This document shows, piece after piece, positions 35,178 through 46,590 of a stretch of DNA of 64,000 nt. The DNA comes from Jaapia argillacea MUCL 33604. Taxonomy: Eukaryota; Basidiomycota; Agaricomycetes; Jaapiales; Jaapiaceae. The translations under genes were made by a program, and so were the position numbers. Under the pieces are notes generated by a model that worked only from the letters and a program-made list of their open reading frames with translations, was not told where the DNA came from and made no database searches. Location: NCBI GenBank assembly GCA_000697665.1, contig KL197720.1, forward strand, positions 161,342 to 225,341, read 5' to 3'. Numbering within the stretch: position 1 is the stretch's first letter; every line of letters begins with the position of its first letter.

Positions 35178-36260
35178 CTTGACACATGCCCACTTTGCGA
35201 CGAGGTTTTTAACGTTCTCATGCAGAGCGGATTTGCAAAGTTGACAATCTATTTGTTTAATTAACGGCTCCATTGTAGATTTGATCGTGCTGATTGGTAG
35301 ATCTGGTCGGGGCATCCGTATCCGTATCCGTATTAGTATAACGAAAGACACATACAACTGGGAGCATACCGGGCCTAGAGTCCCAAGCCAAGTACGCAGC
35401 GGCCAAAGCCCAAGCCCTCGTTAGCTTCTTCTGCTCATCAAAGCCACACGTCTGGGTTGGAGGATGGGGATAGGGTGGTGGTAAGAGCATCCTCTTCAAC
35501 GCTTCCACCCGGCCCAAATGAAGGAAACATAGCCGTTTCAGGTATATTGGGCCCATCACGATTGCATCTTCGTCTGTGATTGATGACAATGAACACGATA
35601 AGAGATGTGGGGAAGTCGCAACAGCGAGTTCATGCAAATCGAATGAAGCTGCCAATGCGTATATTTTGATCGGTTCCAGAGGTGCAACGAGCATGAGATG
35701 ATGATAAAGAGGCGAAGATGACGAGACATTTGTCGATGGGTAGTCCATATATTCTGAGTGCCGCTATCCCACTAGAAAGATCGGCCGTGGAGGGGGAAAA
35801 TTGCGAAACGGACATCTCATAGATGGCGTGTAACACGATGTTGAGAACTGAAGAGTGGTCAGGAAGGGCGACCACAGGACAGTCCTCGCCTGACCTTGAA
35901 GAATATGAGAGCGAAAGTAACGAGTTGAACTGGTTCGCTGATGCGCGAAGGAGTCGGTGATGATGAACGTAGAAGAAGACACCGTCCAACGACCCGAGGA
36001 TGAGATCAGTAGGATGCGGGTCCACCTCGGATCCTGGGTAGAAGGCGGTAGACACGGTGACCGTGCTCTCCCCGAGCCCGTTCAACTGTAAACTATCCTC
36101 ATATTCTGAGGCCTGCCATATTTTCGTCAGAATATTACTACGAGAGGGTATACGACATCCTACGTACTGGAGGTGTGGGAACCTGAGTATACACGCAGGA
36201 CTGGTACGCTTCGAAATCTGGGTGTGGCGACGCCTTGGATTGGTAGATGTGCGTAGAGTT
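35178..36260 (-). pseudogene. BTB-domain protein paralog, probably frameshifted
   Basis: Closely resembles the intact BTB gene at 39522-40869 exon by exon. It contains SKASPHPDFEAYQSCVYTQV then PTPP|ASEYEDSLQLNG, TVTVSTAFYPGSEVDPHPTD, LILGSLDGVFFYVHHHRLLR, CPVVALPDHSSVLNIVLHAI and LRIYGLPIDK. The frame then breaks. Between the Asp codon of LPID and the shared Pro-Leu-Tyr-His-His segment this copy has 19 nt where the paralog has 21. The following homologous block (LYHHLMLVAPLEPIKIYALA, HLGRVEALKRMLLPPPYPHP) is therefore in another frame. The next exon (STMEPLIKQIDCQLCKSALH) is still intact. The 2-nt loss could also be an assembly error or could be bridged by an unrecognised intron. Boundaries are those of recognisable homology; the start codon is not identified. 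Confidence 0.7.
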
Positions 36261-37075
36261 GATGAGACTAGATCGACAGTCTGTATGAACCCCGTTAGAA
36301 CAACGCATTGCAATATGCGAGGACGAAACACACCTGCTTTCGCCAACATATCCATTCGCGTCAAGGGGCGGTAAATAGTCGAGCCCACAAAGCAAATGCT
36401 GGCTATATAGGCACGCCCCAGAAGCGACTTCTCGATCGACCCGACTATCGGTCTATCGAGCTTCAAAAGGTGGTTCCGATAGGCGGGTGGTACTAGGTCC
36501 ACACCACACGCCGCAGCCTAAAGTAGGCGAATCTCAAGAACACTCTCACCAAAATGCAGTCGCCAACTTGCGGGTTGCAGAGAACCCAACATACCGATGG
36601 TGAGGCGTATATGATCCATGGAAGAAGTAGGCAATCTGAGTTAGTAGGGTAGTGGCTTTACATAACAATTCGGGCGCTCCGACACCCTAGGCCTACCATT
36701 CCTCCCAAGGCTATCCAAAGGCGCCGGCCAGGGGCTACAGTACCTGGAAGAAAGTTGAACGCGTCGTAAGATCCTGAGTTGCTGAGTGGGGCTGGCCGCC
36801 CATAGATGTTGCAGATGCTGAGCGGAGTTTGAATACATTCTCACGATTATCGCGAGGGGGAGGGCGTGAAGTGATGAGGACTTGAGATTGGTACGAAGCG
36901 CCGTTGGAAGCGCCTGCAGGGAAAATCTCGAACTTCGTAAGTAACAGCAGCAGAGGGATGGAAGTTTGTTTGGGTCCTCGAGAGGTGTGGGGGGAATGAG
37001 CAATAACACCCGGATGCAGCACTTCGAGCTCAGACTCTTCTCACATCGTTATCTGCGCACAATCTTTGGTCGATG
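36261..37075. other. Region left of the palindromic element
   Basis: About 800 bp that may include the first exon and promoter of the broken BTB copy. Minus-strand open frames at 36641-37009 show no family similarity. The sequence ends in ATG (37073-37075), the left copy of the putative target-site duplication. Confidence 0.35.
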
Positions 37076-37460
37076 CACTGCAGACGGGGGTCGATAAAGG
37101 GCCGTGCCATATCGTCCCCATATCAGTCCCCCGATGAATAATATTCAATGTCCAATGGGAGACCATCGTAGCCAAATCCGTAGTTAAATTGTGGGATTCC
37201 GTACAGGTTCCCGCAATATTTGTAAGACAAAAATCATAATATGCAAAAAAATATGTCATTTGGCAGTGGGGTCGGCCCGTACTGATAGACAAAAGGTAAA
37301 ATAGTCGAGGGCATACGGCCGGGCTACGTCTTTTCGAAATGTGCTATCACCTTACGTGGAGGCATTTTCCATATATGGCGGGTCACTGTATTTCCGTTTT
37401 GTCGCAAGGAATACGTGGAGAACTACTTAAAATACAGCTTATGGATACAACCATCCGACA
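37076..37460 (+). repeat. Left inverted arm
   Basis: Pairs with 37830-38213 in reverse orientation. The innermost pairing is CCATCCGACA with TGTCGGATGG. The plus strand then continues TAATAATGC into the gap, so the interior is not purely palindromic. Confidence 0.9.
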
Positions 37461-37469
37461 TAATAATGC

Positions 37470-37829
37470 NNNNNNNNNNNNNNNNNNNNNNNNNNNNNNN
37501 NNNNNNNNNNNNNNNNNNNNNNNNNNNNNNNNNNNNNNNNNNNNNNNNNNNNNNNNNNNNNNNNNNNNNNNNNNNNNNNNNNNNNNNNNNNNNNNNNNNN
37601 NNNNNNNNNNNNNNNNNNNNNNNNNNNNNNNNNNNNNNNNNNNNNNNNNNNNNNNNNNNNNNNNNNNNNNNNNNNNNNNNNNNNNNNNNNNNNNNNNNNN
37701 NNNNNNNNNNNNNNNNNNNNNNNNNNNNNNNNNNNNNNNNNNNNNNNNNNNNNNNNNNNNNNNNNNNNNNNNNNNNNNNNNNNNNNNNNNNNNNNNNNNN
37801 NNNNNNNNNNNNNNNNNNNNNNNNNNNNN
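37470..37829. other. Assembly gap (360 N)
   Basis: Unresolved bases directly inside the palindrome, probably because the assembler could not cross the hairpin. The true length is unknown. Confidence 0.98.
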
Positions 37830-38213
37830 TGTCGGATGGTTGTATCCATAAGCTGTATTTTAAGTAGTTCTCCACGTATTCCTTGCGACAAAACGGAAAT
37901 ACAGTGACCCGCCATATATGGAAAATGCCTCCACGTAAGGTGATAGCACATTTCGAAAAGACGTAGCCCGGCCGTATGCCCTCGACTATTTTACCTTTTG
38001 TCTATCAGTACGGGCCGACCCCACTGCCAAACGACATATTTTTTTGCATATTATGATTTTTGTCTTACAAATATTGCGGGAACCTGACGGAATCCCACAA
38101 CTTAACTACAGATTTGGCTACGATGGTCTCCCATTGGACCTTGAATATTATTCATTGGGGGACTGATATGGGGACGATATGCCAAAGCCCTTTATCGGAC
38201 CTGGTCTGCAGTG
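37830..38213 (-). repeat. Right inverted arm
   Basis: Reverse complement of the left arm with few mismatches. It ends TCTGCAGTG directly before ATG (38214-38216). Confidence 0.9.
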
Positions 38214-38308
38214 ATGGAAGTCAGAGATGTCTAAACTAGTCTTGTCTCATCCCAAGAAAACTGCTGTATCGACTTGGGTCAGTCTATCGTCTCAATTGGA
38301 CCATGTGT

Positions 38309-38938
38309 CTACGATACAAATGTATATGTTAACTCTATGCTTGCGATGCCCTGAAATTTTGAGAAACTCTGAAATGCTTCATAGGACACTCTAACTGACA
38401 AACTCCGTTGTCGAGCTGCCAATATAGCACCAGGTCCGACACCTTCCTCCACTTCTGGTTCTTGCCCTTCGCCTCCGGGAGAGGGTGAGCGCCCGCCCCC
38501 ACCGAGACGTATCTGGTGCTCGTCACAATAGCGAAACCAGGAATCAAATCTAGTAAAAGTTAATGATTAATTGGATTCAAAGAGACGGCGGGGACCTCAC
38601 GTATGATGTGGCGCCTGGACATGTCGTAGTAATCAGCTCAGATAGGGACCATTTAACGACGAAGGCTTAGTACTCACCTTGATTGTAATCCTCTCGCAAA
38701 TCTCTCGTAAAGTGTACTTATAGGCGATACTTAAGCTGAGTTGGTTCAACAGCTCAGGCGGGCAGGTTGGTGCTGCCACTTGCCTGAGAACAAGCCCCTG
38801 CTCCTGGCAGTAATCAATATACTTCTTCAGATAAAGTATATCGTCAGCAGTGAACAGATTGTAGCCATCTGTACTGTTGATCACCCGGGTTGGCGGTGTT
38901 GGCGATTGAGCACGACGGTTCATGCGCCTGTTCATCAT
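38309..38938 (-). CDS. Small Myb/Rap1-like hypothetical protein
   Basis: The start MMNRRMNRRAQSPTPPTRV (ATG at 38938) leads into NLFTADDILYLKKYIDYC. A GTGGCA...ATAAG intron joins GLVLRQ to YTLREICERITIK. The next tiny exon reads APHHT, and the last exon continues FDSWFRYCDEHQIRL, a Gly/Ser/Pro/Glu-rich linker and ELTYTFVS with TAG at 38309-38311. The pattern of an acidic, aromatic first helix (DDILYLKKYI), then LREICERI, then a Trp-containing helix (SWFRY) recalls the Myb/SANT-like domain of Rap1-type telomere proteins. The similarity is weak and by eye only, so DNA binding is an inference. It lies directly beside the palindromic element and between the two BTB copies. Confidence 0.6.
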
Positions 38939-39521
38939 AGCCAGAGAAGGGAGTATTATAAATGGTTAGGGTTGTGATACAGCGTTGAGGTACCGGTGGA
39001 GTGTAGATGGCAGATGAGATTTCGGTTTCCACTTGCAATCGAAAGTACCCCCAAGTCAACTTCGTCACGGTCAGAGTAGGGGACCGGTTTACCATCATGA
39101 TTTCCGCGCTCATCACTATTATCACCATCGAGGCTCGCTCAACTCTACTGCTATTATAATGTCGTGTCCGCATTCGTACTCTTCACATTCCTTCCTTCCC
39201 TATCTCCTCTCAAATATCCAGCCATCTCCCCCCTCTTAGCACCCAGGCATCTCGCCCACGATACAGTCCCAAATATCAAGCGCCTCAGCTCAAACAACGC
39301 GAGCTCTCAGAGTGTAATTTGGAGTCGGACGAAACGTAAAGACGTCAAGCCTCAGGCCTCATAAGTAGGCCGTTCTGTAAGTAAGTTAGGTGCAAGTCCA
39401 AGCGCTGCCGTACCGATTACATTACATTACGGTCAGAACCATCCATGGGTATATCTAATAGCTACAATATCAAGAAAGACGGAACACGCCTGGCGGGAAT
39501 ACGTCTGTACAGCTCCGAGAG
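38939..39521. other. Intergenic
   Basis: About 580 bp between the Myb-like start and the 3' end of the intact BTB gene. Includes a CT-rich plus-strand stretch (39176-39236). No gene is seen. Confidence 0.5.
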
Positions 39522-40869
39522 TCAAGGTAGGATCGATAGCAAGGTAGGCGATACGAGAGGCCGAAGAGCCGCTGGTGTGACATGGATCGTCGCCTGGAGA
39601 TCATGGGGCTTAGATCGTCCGCTGGGCTTGGTGTTAGTCCAAAACAACCGCCCGATATCGGAGAACCATGTGAAGATATTAGAAAGCCCACCTTGACACC
39701 GGCCCATTGCGCGACGAGAGTTTTTAACTTCTCCTGCAACGCGGATTTACAAAGTTGACAGTTGAGTTCATTCGTCAAGGGTTCCATCGTAGCTTTGATA
39801 GTACTAATGGGGAGGTCTATTAGGGCAGGGGGGAGACCGGTGTAGACATTAGCTCGTAAGAGGATGAATCGATACAGCACAGAACATACCGGGTTTACAA
39901 TCCCAAGCTAAATACGCAGCTGCTAGCGCCCAAACCCTAAGCAATTTCTTCTGGTCGTCGAAGCTACATCCCTGGATTGGAGGATGTGGGTGAGGCGGAG
40001 GTAATATCACCCTCTTCAGTGCCTCGATCCTACCCAAATGGAGGAAGAACAAGCGTTTCAGGTATACTGGTCCTATCCGCATAGCGTCGTCGTCCGTTAA
40101 GGAAGCGAGTGGGAATGAAAGTAGGTGGGATGAAGTAGCCACTGCCAGTTCATGAAGATCGTGTGAGGCCGCCAGAGTATAGATCTTCAATGGGTCCAAA
40201 GGCGCTACTAGTAATAGATGGTGGTAGAGAGGTGCCGGGTGGGAGATGTACCTGTCGAGTGGTAAGCCGTATGTCTTGAGAGCCTCGACTGCATTGGAAA
40301 GATTTTCCATAGAGGGGGAGAATTGGGAGAAGGGGATATCATAGATAACATGTAAGAGGATGTTGAGAACCAAAGAGTGGTCGGGGAGGGGGACCACGGG
40401 GCAGTTCTCATCAGGGCTTCTTGAGGGGTATGAGTGCGAAAGCAAGGAATTGAATGAATTGAGTGATGCGTGGAGTAACTGGCGGTGATGGACGTAGAAG
40501 AAAACGCCATCAGAAGAGGCGAGAATTAGATCAATGGGGTAGGGGTGGACACTCGATCCGGGGTAGAAGACTGTAGAGACGGTGACAGTCCTGGTGGGAT
40601 CCTCTGAATCCTGGGCGGGGTCTCCATAGTCAGAAGCCTATCACGACTTGATCAACAATTCGAGGTAGATTGGATAGTACTTACGGGAGGAGTGAGGATC
40701 TGGGCGGGATACACATTACGCTGCTCGGGCGAACGAGCATCGGTGCGAGGCGATGACTTTGGTCTGTAGTTATAAGACGAGCCGCCGCCATTTCGATCAC
40801 CTGGAAAGGATGGATAAGGACAAGATGTTGACAGCGGTGAGATGGAACGTTACCTGGAGTCGCCAGCAT
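39522..40869 (-). CDS. BTB/POZ-domain protein (intact paralog)
   Basis: BTB domains mediate dimerisation and often recruit Cullin-3; this Agaricomycete-type BTB protein has no known partner. The start MLATPG|DRNGGGSSYNYR (ATG at 40869) spans the first intron. Exon 2 ends AQILTPP, and exon 3 opens ASDYGDPAQDSEDPTRTVTV. The BTB core is DLILASSDGVFFYVHHRQLL, FNSLLSHSYPSRSPDENCPV, VPLPDHSLVLNILLHVIYDI and LKTYGLPLDRYISHPAPLYH. A helical C-terminal part follows (HLGRIEALKRVILPPPHPHP, WALAAAYLAWDCKPG). The next exon reads LPISTIKATMEPLTNELNCQ with a CxxC pair, and a final short exon ends LLSILP with TGA at 39522-39524. A TATA-like CTATATAG lies at 40907-40914. Its frameshifted sister lies 3.3 kb away on the same strand. 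Confidence 0.8.
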
Positions 40870-41715
40870 CTCGGTTCCGTCGTTCACGAGCCATTACAGC
40901 TGCTGTCTATATAGTTCTGCTCCTCGAGAAGGCATGACGTCATTGCATCGGTTGTCGGGACAACGATACCCAGCTCCACTCTGTAGCAAAATTAAGCTCC
41001 TCCTTGCGCTCCAAAACATAAAAATCTCTCACAAGGTTGCAATAGTTGGCTCGTATTTCTTGTTCAGCTCAAGGCACCGATGCTCGGCCAGAGAGTTTAA
41101 CGGATACATGGTACAACAGCCCTTCCGATATCGATGATAGGGCGCCTACCATGCGGTCCATCCAAGGATCCTCGAGTCCCAGGAGCATGATTGTCCATGT
41201 TGCCATTGTTGGTATCGCTTTAGCCCAAGGTTGGCCACTTATCTAACACTGTTACTAACATGAGTAACATCCACCATGACCACAATATTCCGGAATCCAC
41301 GAGGCAGATATGCCGTTTTCCGGGACGTAGGCTAACACCTTCTTTCTGAATTCCGTTTAACAGGGGCAGGGCGAAGGCCGCCGCAGGAAGGCATCGCCAA
41401 GAACCCACCCCAGCATCGCCTGTGTGGTAATTGCCAGCATTTCCAATGACTAGTGAACTGCTGACCTTTGCAACAGCCCCACTCCTCGAAACCCCCTACC
41501 TCCATTCTCGTTGATTTGTGCCACCCATCCATGGGAAATCAGCTGTCCTCCTGACGGTCCTAGGTTCCTCCCCGCTCCAACGTTACGCGAGTGAGTCAGG
41601 CCCTCACACTTGACCAAAACAAATATCGACTCGGATCCATCTCTCACACTAGCGTGAAGGCACACTCCACCAAACTAACGACAAACCGTCCTACCTAGTC
41701 CCCAATAAGTAGCAT
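40870..41715. other. Intergenic
   Basis: About 850 bp holding the BTB promoter (TATA-like CTATATAG at 40907-40914) and the 3' flank of the wax-synthase-like gene. No supported coding region. Confidence 0.5.
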
Positions 41716-42976
41716 TCACAACCCCGTAATGGCCAAAATCATCTCCACAGGTCTCCATCCATCCGGAACAAAAGTACTCGCAACCATTCCCCGTCTAGCC
41801 CACGAATCAACCATCATAGTCCCCCACAAAACAACCCACAACACCGTCCAAACCCATCCCACAAACCCACCAACCCTCTTTTTAGTCGTAGCCTCCCACA
41901 ACCCCTCCGCAATAATCCCAACAGCCATCATCAAAAAGAACCCCCCAACACGCCAAAAATCCATCCCTCGTCCAAGTCCCCACATCCCCCAATCATGCAA
42001 GATTGCTGATATTAGGAAGGCTCCAAAGATACCCCCGATACGACCGAAAACCGCGTGGAATGGTTTGAAGCCGAGATAGATGAAGGAACTTCGGAATAGT
42101 TGATGCCATCCTTTACTCCAGAACTGAACGAGGGATGTAGCAGTCCATGGTGCGTCAAATAGGCGTGGCCATTCCGATACATCATGTCGACAGATGATGA
42201 TCCCTATGAGTGTGGCAATGTCGTACATGGTTTGTATACCGGCGTATACAATCAACCCCGCTGCAAGTGAAAGCAAACTCGCAAGGCCAAACCGAGGAAG
42301 TGGGGGAAGGTTAGGGTCGAAGATACTAGCGCCTTGAGCGGTGTTGATGGCTGGCAATACAGTTTGTGCGGCGTACTGCATACAATCCAGTAGAGTGAAA
42401 TGCCATAACCCCGAAGCGAGTGTTGATTTGAGGAAGGGGAGTGTGGATGTAGGTCGGGTTTGTTTTGGGATGTATAAGCCTTTTGACCACTTCCATCCGA
42501 TGCCTCTGAGCCCGAACATCAATGATAACGCGTCATAGGCGATGGAGGTGGGAGAGGTGGATGTCGGGTGTGGTTGGTCGGCGGTGGGGTTGCGTGTTAA
42601 GGTGCGGCGGAGGAGTGCCCATTCGATTGAACGCATGCCAACCGATATCATCGCTACCTGAATTCTCGCTCAACCCCTTCACGTTCGTCCAAACAATGAT
42701 AAATGCAGGATGAAAACTCACCATATGCCCATAATTCATATAATTCAACAACGGGTGACCAACCGCTAAATCCACAGTGACCGCCCCTCGGATAGTTAAC
42801 CATAGGCATACTGGCAATAACGACCTTCGTATGAAGATGGTATTTGGCAAGAGGACTAGGACGGCCAAGATATAGTAGCCAATGAATGCTGGTAAAACTT
42901 GTCGGAGGAAATTGGTGCTGGTATATGGGACCCGGTCTGTTGAGGAGGGTAGGAAGGATGAGAAGTCGAGAGACAT
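41716..42976 (-). CDS. MBOAT wax-synthase-like acyltransferase
   Basis: Membrane-bound O-acyltransferase family member; fungal relatives transfer acetyl or acyl groups to terpenoid or other alcohols. Exon 1 (ATG at 42976) reads MSLDFSSFLPSSTDRVPYTS then hydrophobic helices (FIGYYILAVLVLLPNTIFI). A short intron near 42665-42720 follows FIIVWTNVKG. The main exon contains MISVGMRSIEWALLRRTLTR, FGLRGIGWKWSKGLYIP, the domain motif WPRLFDAPWTATSLVQFWSK with GWHQLFRSSF, and ISAILHDWGMWGLGRG with the conserved active-site His. More membrane helices follow, and the end is ILAITGL. About eight helices. The substrate is unknown. No terpene synthase or P450 lies nearby to suggest a biosynthetic cluster. 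Confidence 0.85.
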
Positions 42977-43480
42977 TCTAATCCGAGTCCGAGACTTTCA
43001 GCGTGGTGCAGCTGGCACCTTGAAATTTGTGGTGAGGATGGAGGCGTACGGGCGTCGCCGTCATATTTGGGTTACTGTAATAAAATGACAAGCGCGGAAC
43101 GATGGGATCGGGTTATGCGGGTGTCATTGAATGTTTCGACTATTTGACGCGGAAGTTACCGCGAAGCCCGCCCACGACGTTGAGTACTTCACGCCATGTA
43201 GAGGATATGTATGCACAACATTGCCCAGTTACAGTACAAATGAGAAAGAGGTGGCTCTACGAGAAAAGAGCCCAGTTCCGGATTGCATAGGTTGGGAAGG
43301 TAGAATGTAAGAACTTGTTCTCAGGTTACGACAAGGTGTCGTGTCGAGATGTGGTATGGCTACCGGTCTCATTCCTCATCCCCCTTGTGAGCATCAGGAG
43401 GAGATTCTCAATCCTCGCTTGACGATCCTAAAAATCATCATCAGATATGAGCTAGCCGTCCAGCGAAGAGACCGAAGGAA
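42977..43480. other. Intergenic
   Basis: About 500 bp between the wax-synthase-like start and the channel gene's 3' end. No open frame with recognisable content. Confidence 0.5.
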
Positions 43481-46400
43481 TCAGACCTGGAGTTCCTTCA
43501 TCTCATCCTTGAGTTTCTGCACGGGTAACTCGCGAATATCTTCCAACATCGCCTCCATCCGTTTCATCCTCGCATCATTAGTAGCAGAGCTAGCAGCATT
43601 GAAGTCAGGCTGAGACAAAGTTTGCTGGCGTCGGGGTGTGAACAACTTTGCGAGCGGGCTCGCCTTCCCAAGCGATGGTATCTCCGTAGAGTTGAAGGGT
43701 TCGATCTGCGGCAGAACAGGCCTTCGAGGGCGAGGTGAATTTCCAGGTGATGGACCACCATCTCGCATAGGCGACTTCGACGGGCTCGGTCGTCGTTTGC
43801 CTGACAACGGACTCAGAGGTCGTTGAGGTCTGAGTCCTTCACGAGAGGTAAAAGAACGCAATGCAGGTCTTTCGTCGTCCGATTCCTGGAAAAGATCGTC
43901 GAATTCATCCGGGGCACATTCGATGTCGAAGATGGCGTCGTATACGTCGCCGGCGCTGGAACCCATGATGGCATCGAGGATAGGTACGTTCTTGATTCGC
44001 CGTGGTAGGCTGTGATAGAGTGACTGTGCAGCTCCTTTGCCTGTCTCGCGGAAACCTTTGCCCACTGCAAACCATCTCTCGTATAGTTGAATAACGATGA
44101 GAACTGGGAAGGACTTTGAAAGTAGGTCAGACTCGCGAATCGCAAAGCTCCGCCAGTGTAAAAAACTCACGGTCAACCTAATCAAGAATACGTTGAAAGT
44201 ATGCAAAGCTCGGGGTGAAAGGACGAAACTAGAAGGCCATAGGATCACCAAGGCCATGAGGTTGAAGGGAGGCTGATAACTGAACAAAGCGTCGGACTTG
44301 ACGCTGTAATCCGCGGTGAACTATCGCAAACCGCAAACTATGAAATATGATAACATACCCTTCAATGGTCGTGATTGCAAATTGAAACAGATACTACATC
44401 CAACGTCAGCGATTCAGCTCAAAGGTAGAAGAAGGGGTGCCGCAATACCTCTTGGGTGGCATTCTAGGTCGGAGGAATGAGAAGGCATAATCAGAACGAA
44501 CAGGCATTACTCACCGCATCGATTCTCGCGAATGTGTTGGACAATATGGAAATCAAAACTGTTCGAAGCAACTTTAGGTCTAACGACGATCTCTTTGGTA
44601 ATTCCACGTACTGGTTAGGAGCAGAGTATTTGATAACGCCGCAAAACAAGTCATCAAGATGGGACCAAAGAACGGATGGAAGCTAGATGCTTGACCGAAG
44701 CTGAGGTATGTGTTTCCGAACCAGATTTGCACCATCAGCCACATGATGGATCGCATAGTCCAATGGGCTCCACCATCTGCGGCTTGTGGTCAACCATCCG
44801 GTATCCCAAGAAATGAGGCGAAAAAGATGTGCTAACCCAAAGTGCTCAGGGTGAAGAGGAGTCCAGAGAAGCAAATGGCCGCGATGCCCATGAAGAACAC
44901 GAATTCCGCGATCATACCTCGAAGAGCGCTGAGAAATGTCAGGATCGGGAGCAGGGAGTCAACAATAAAAGGAAATCAAGTACATCACAACTATATTGCT
45001 CCTGATGGCGAAAAATGCGAGCCTGCGAGCCACGTTAGGTTCAAAGGATCTCGTCTAGATAAAATATCGTACCTAGGAAACAGAATGCAGGCTCCGCAGG
45101 AGAGGATGTCGAATGCTAGTTCCGAAGACTGAGCTGTATAGAGCAATGAGTCAAACGTTTGAAGCCTACTCATGGGAGGACGAACTATCATGCTGAAGGA
45201 GACCTGAGACTCGGAGGATGAGGTAACAAATGAAGATCAATATGAACGATGCGTCGAAGACGTTCCACATCTGAACAGCCCAATGGTGAGTTGAGAGAAC
45301 ACAGAAGGCAAATGGGTGCGAATACATTTGCTATGTAGACTGTTGCGAAATATGAGCACGTCGTTTCGTGGCAAAAGGCTTATACACTCACTTCCCCAGC
45401 CATGCTCCTTTGAGGCGGTATATTCGGCCAGGGTGAACGAGACAGCGAATACAACAAAGATAATTTCCGGGATATCCATCTTGTTCACGTTCCGGGCTAA
45501 TGAAGGTCAGTTTAAACCGCCACCAGCACGAAGGACCGCACTCACTTGAAAGGCATAGAATAAAAGTGAACATCAGGACCGCGAAGTTGAGGAATTCCAG
45601 GATAGCATTGTACTTTGGGACTCGGAGTCTTCAAGGAACCATGAGTAACGGGTCTATCACATCAAGGGAGCTCTGTGCACCTGTAGTGATCGAGGAAGGG
45701 GGCCTTCCTTGGATCATAAATCTCAATACCACGAGGCTTGTAGTTATCCGCGAGGACGGATCTGTGGCCAGTCATGGAGAAGACAACGCGCCCGGAGTAG
45801 ATGTCGTCCACAACGGTCTGAACAACAGGGGACGATAAAAATGTCTTTGCCCTGCTAGAGATGGCAACCTTAACGTGATGGACTGAACGTTAACATTGCA
45901 AGGCTACAACTGATGTGTTGAACAGACCTCAAGCGCGCATTGAGGGTCGTTCATATCGTCATCATCCCCACCGAGGGCATCACGAACTTCATTGATGATA
46001 TCAGGCGGAGCGCCTGCAAGAGGGCTCCAGCAGGATGTCAGGACGGCAACGAGCTGCACTCGGTCCGACGAAATATGCCCGAGGAGCTTCATGGCCATAA
46101 TTTCACATAGGTTGCCTCGAGCAATCATTATCCCTGAGAACGCCAGATCTTCTGCGGCGATGTGCAGGAAGTGGGCGCGAACCACGAGGCAAGCATAGAC
46201 TGCTGCGAGATTCTTCAGCTTCGCATATTTGAACACAAGGGGCCTGACAAGTGCAAAGTTGATGTCTGAAGCGGTGAGTTGGCTATCACGGACCACGCGC
46301 GTCAGTCAGCGATGGTGCGTGGAAGCAAAGCTATACGCACTCCCAACTTAGCGCCGAGTCTGCCACGGTATGTTTAGTTAGGGAATAAGAACATCGCGAG

Positions 46401-46590
46401 GAGCAACACACCAATGTTAGCCTTTGAGACGACTTCAGCTATCAGCTCGACGATAAGTGTAGATGCCCCGAAAAAAGCGCACCGTCACGTCCTTCTTGAT
46501 AGCAGGGATCAAAGGGAACACCTTGACTGAGGCCAGATACTCGGGCGATGGGGCTAGAAACCCTCGGTATTGTTCTTCAGTATCCATCAT
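43481..46590 (-). CDS. YVC1: TRP-type vacuolar cation channel (YVC1/TRPY)
   Basis: Calcium-activated channel that releases Ca2+ from the vacuole on osmotic shock. Paired Met codons at 46590 and 46587 start MMDTEEQYRGFLAPSPEYLA, then KVFPLIPAIKKDV. The conserved cytosolic block is LTASDINFALVRPLVFKYAK, LKNLAAVYACLVVRAHFLHI and NLCEIMAMKLLGHISSDRVQ. About twelve small exons with transmembrane helices follow between 44300 and 45900. The post-pore region reads LFSYQPPFNLMALVILWPSS, PRALHTFNVFLIRLT, then FPVLIVIQLYERWF. The C-terminal tail is acidic (DIECAPDEFDDLFQESDDER), Ser/Pro-rich and ends in a short helix (RMKRMEAMLEDIRELP...ELQV). The Asp/Glu tract matches the calcium-sensing acidic tail known for yeast Yvc1. 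Exon edges in the membrane region were not all resolved. Confidence 0.87.

Larger units (their letters stand above)
37076..38213. mobile_element. Palindromic element, CACTG termini, CACTA-like
   Basis: Two inverted arms of about 385 nt (37076-37460 and 37830-38213) face each other across a gap of 360 N. Both ends read CACTGCAGA when read inward, and the element is flanked by ATG on both sides (37073-37075 and 38214-38216). CACT(A/G) ends with a 3-bp target duplication are the signature of the CACTA (EnSpm/CMC) DNA-transposon superfamily. The arms differ at a few scattered positions plus a 1-nt indel, mostly in the outer 150 nt. No transposase frame is visible, so this is either a non-autonomous foldback element or a larger element whose interior was lost to the gap. 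Confidence 0.65.

Noticed and set aside
37339-37951. Mirror-image open frames running through the N gap
   Set aside because: They arise from the inverted arms and the unresolved bases, not from a coding gene.
41716-46590. Biosynthetic cluster around the wax-synthase-like gene
   Set aside because: Neighbours are a channel and a kinase; no terpene synthase, polyketide synthase or P450 is present.
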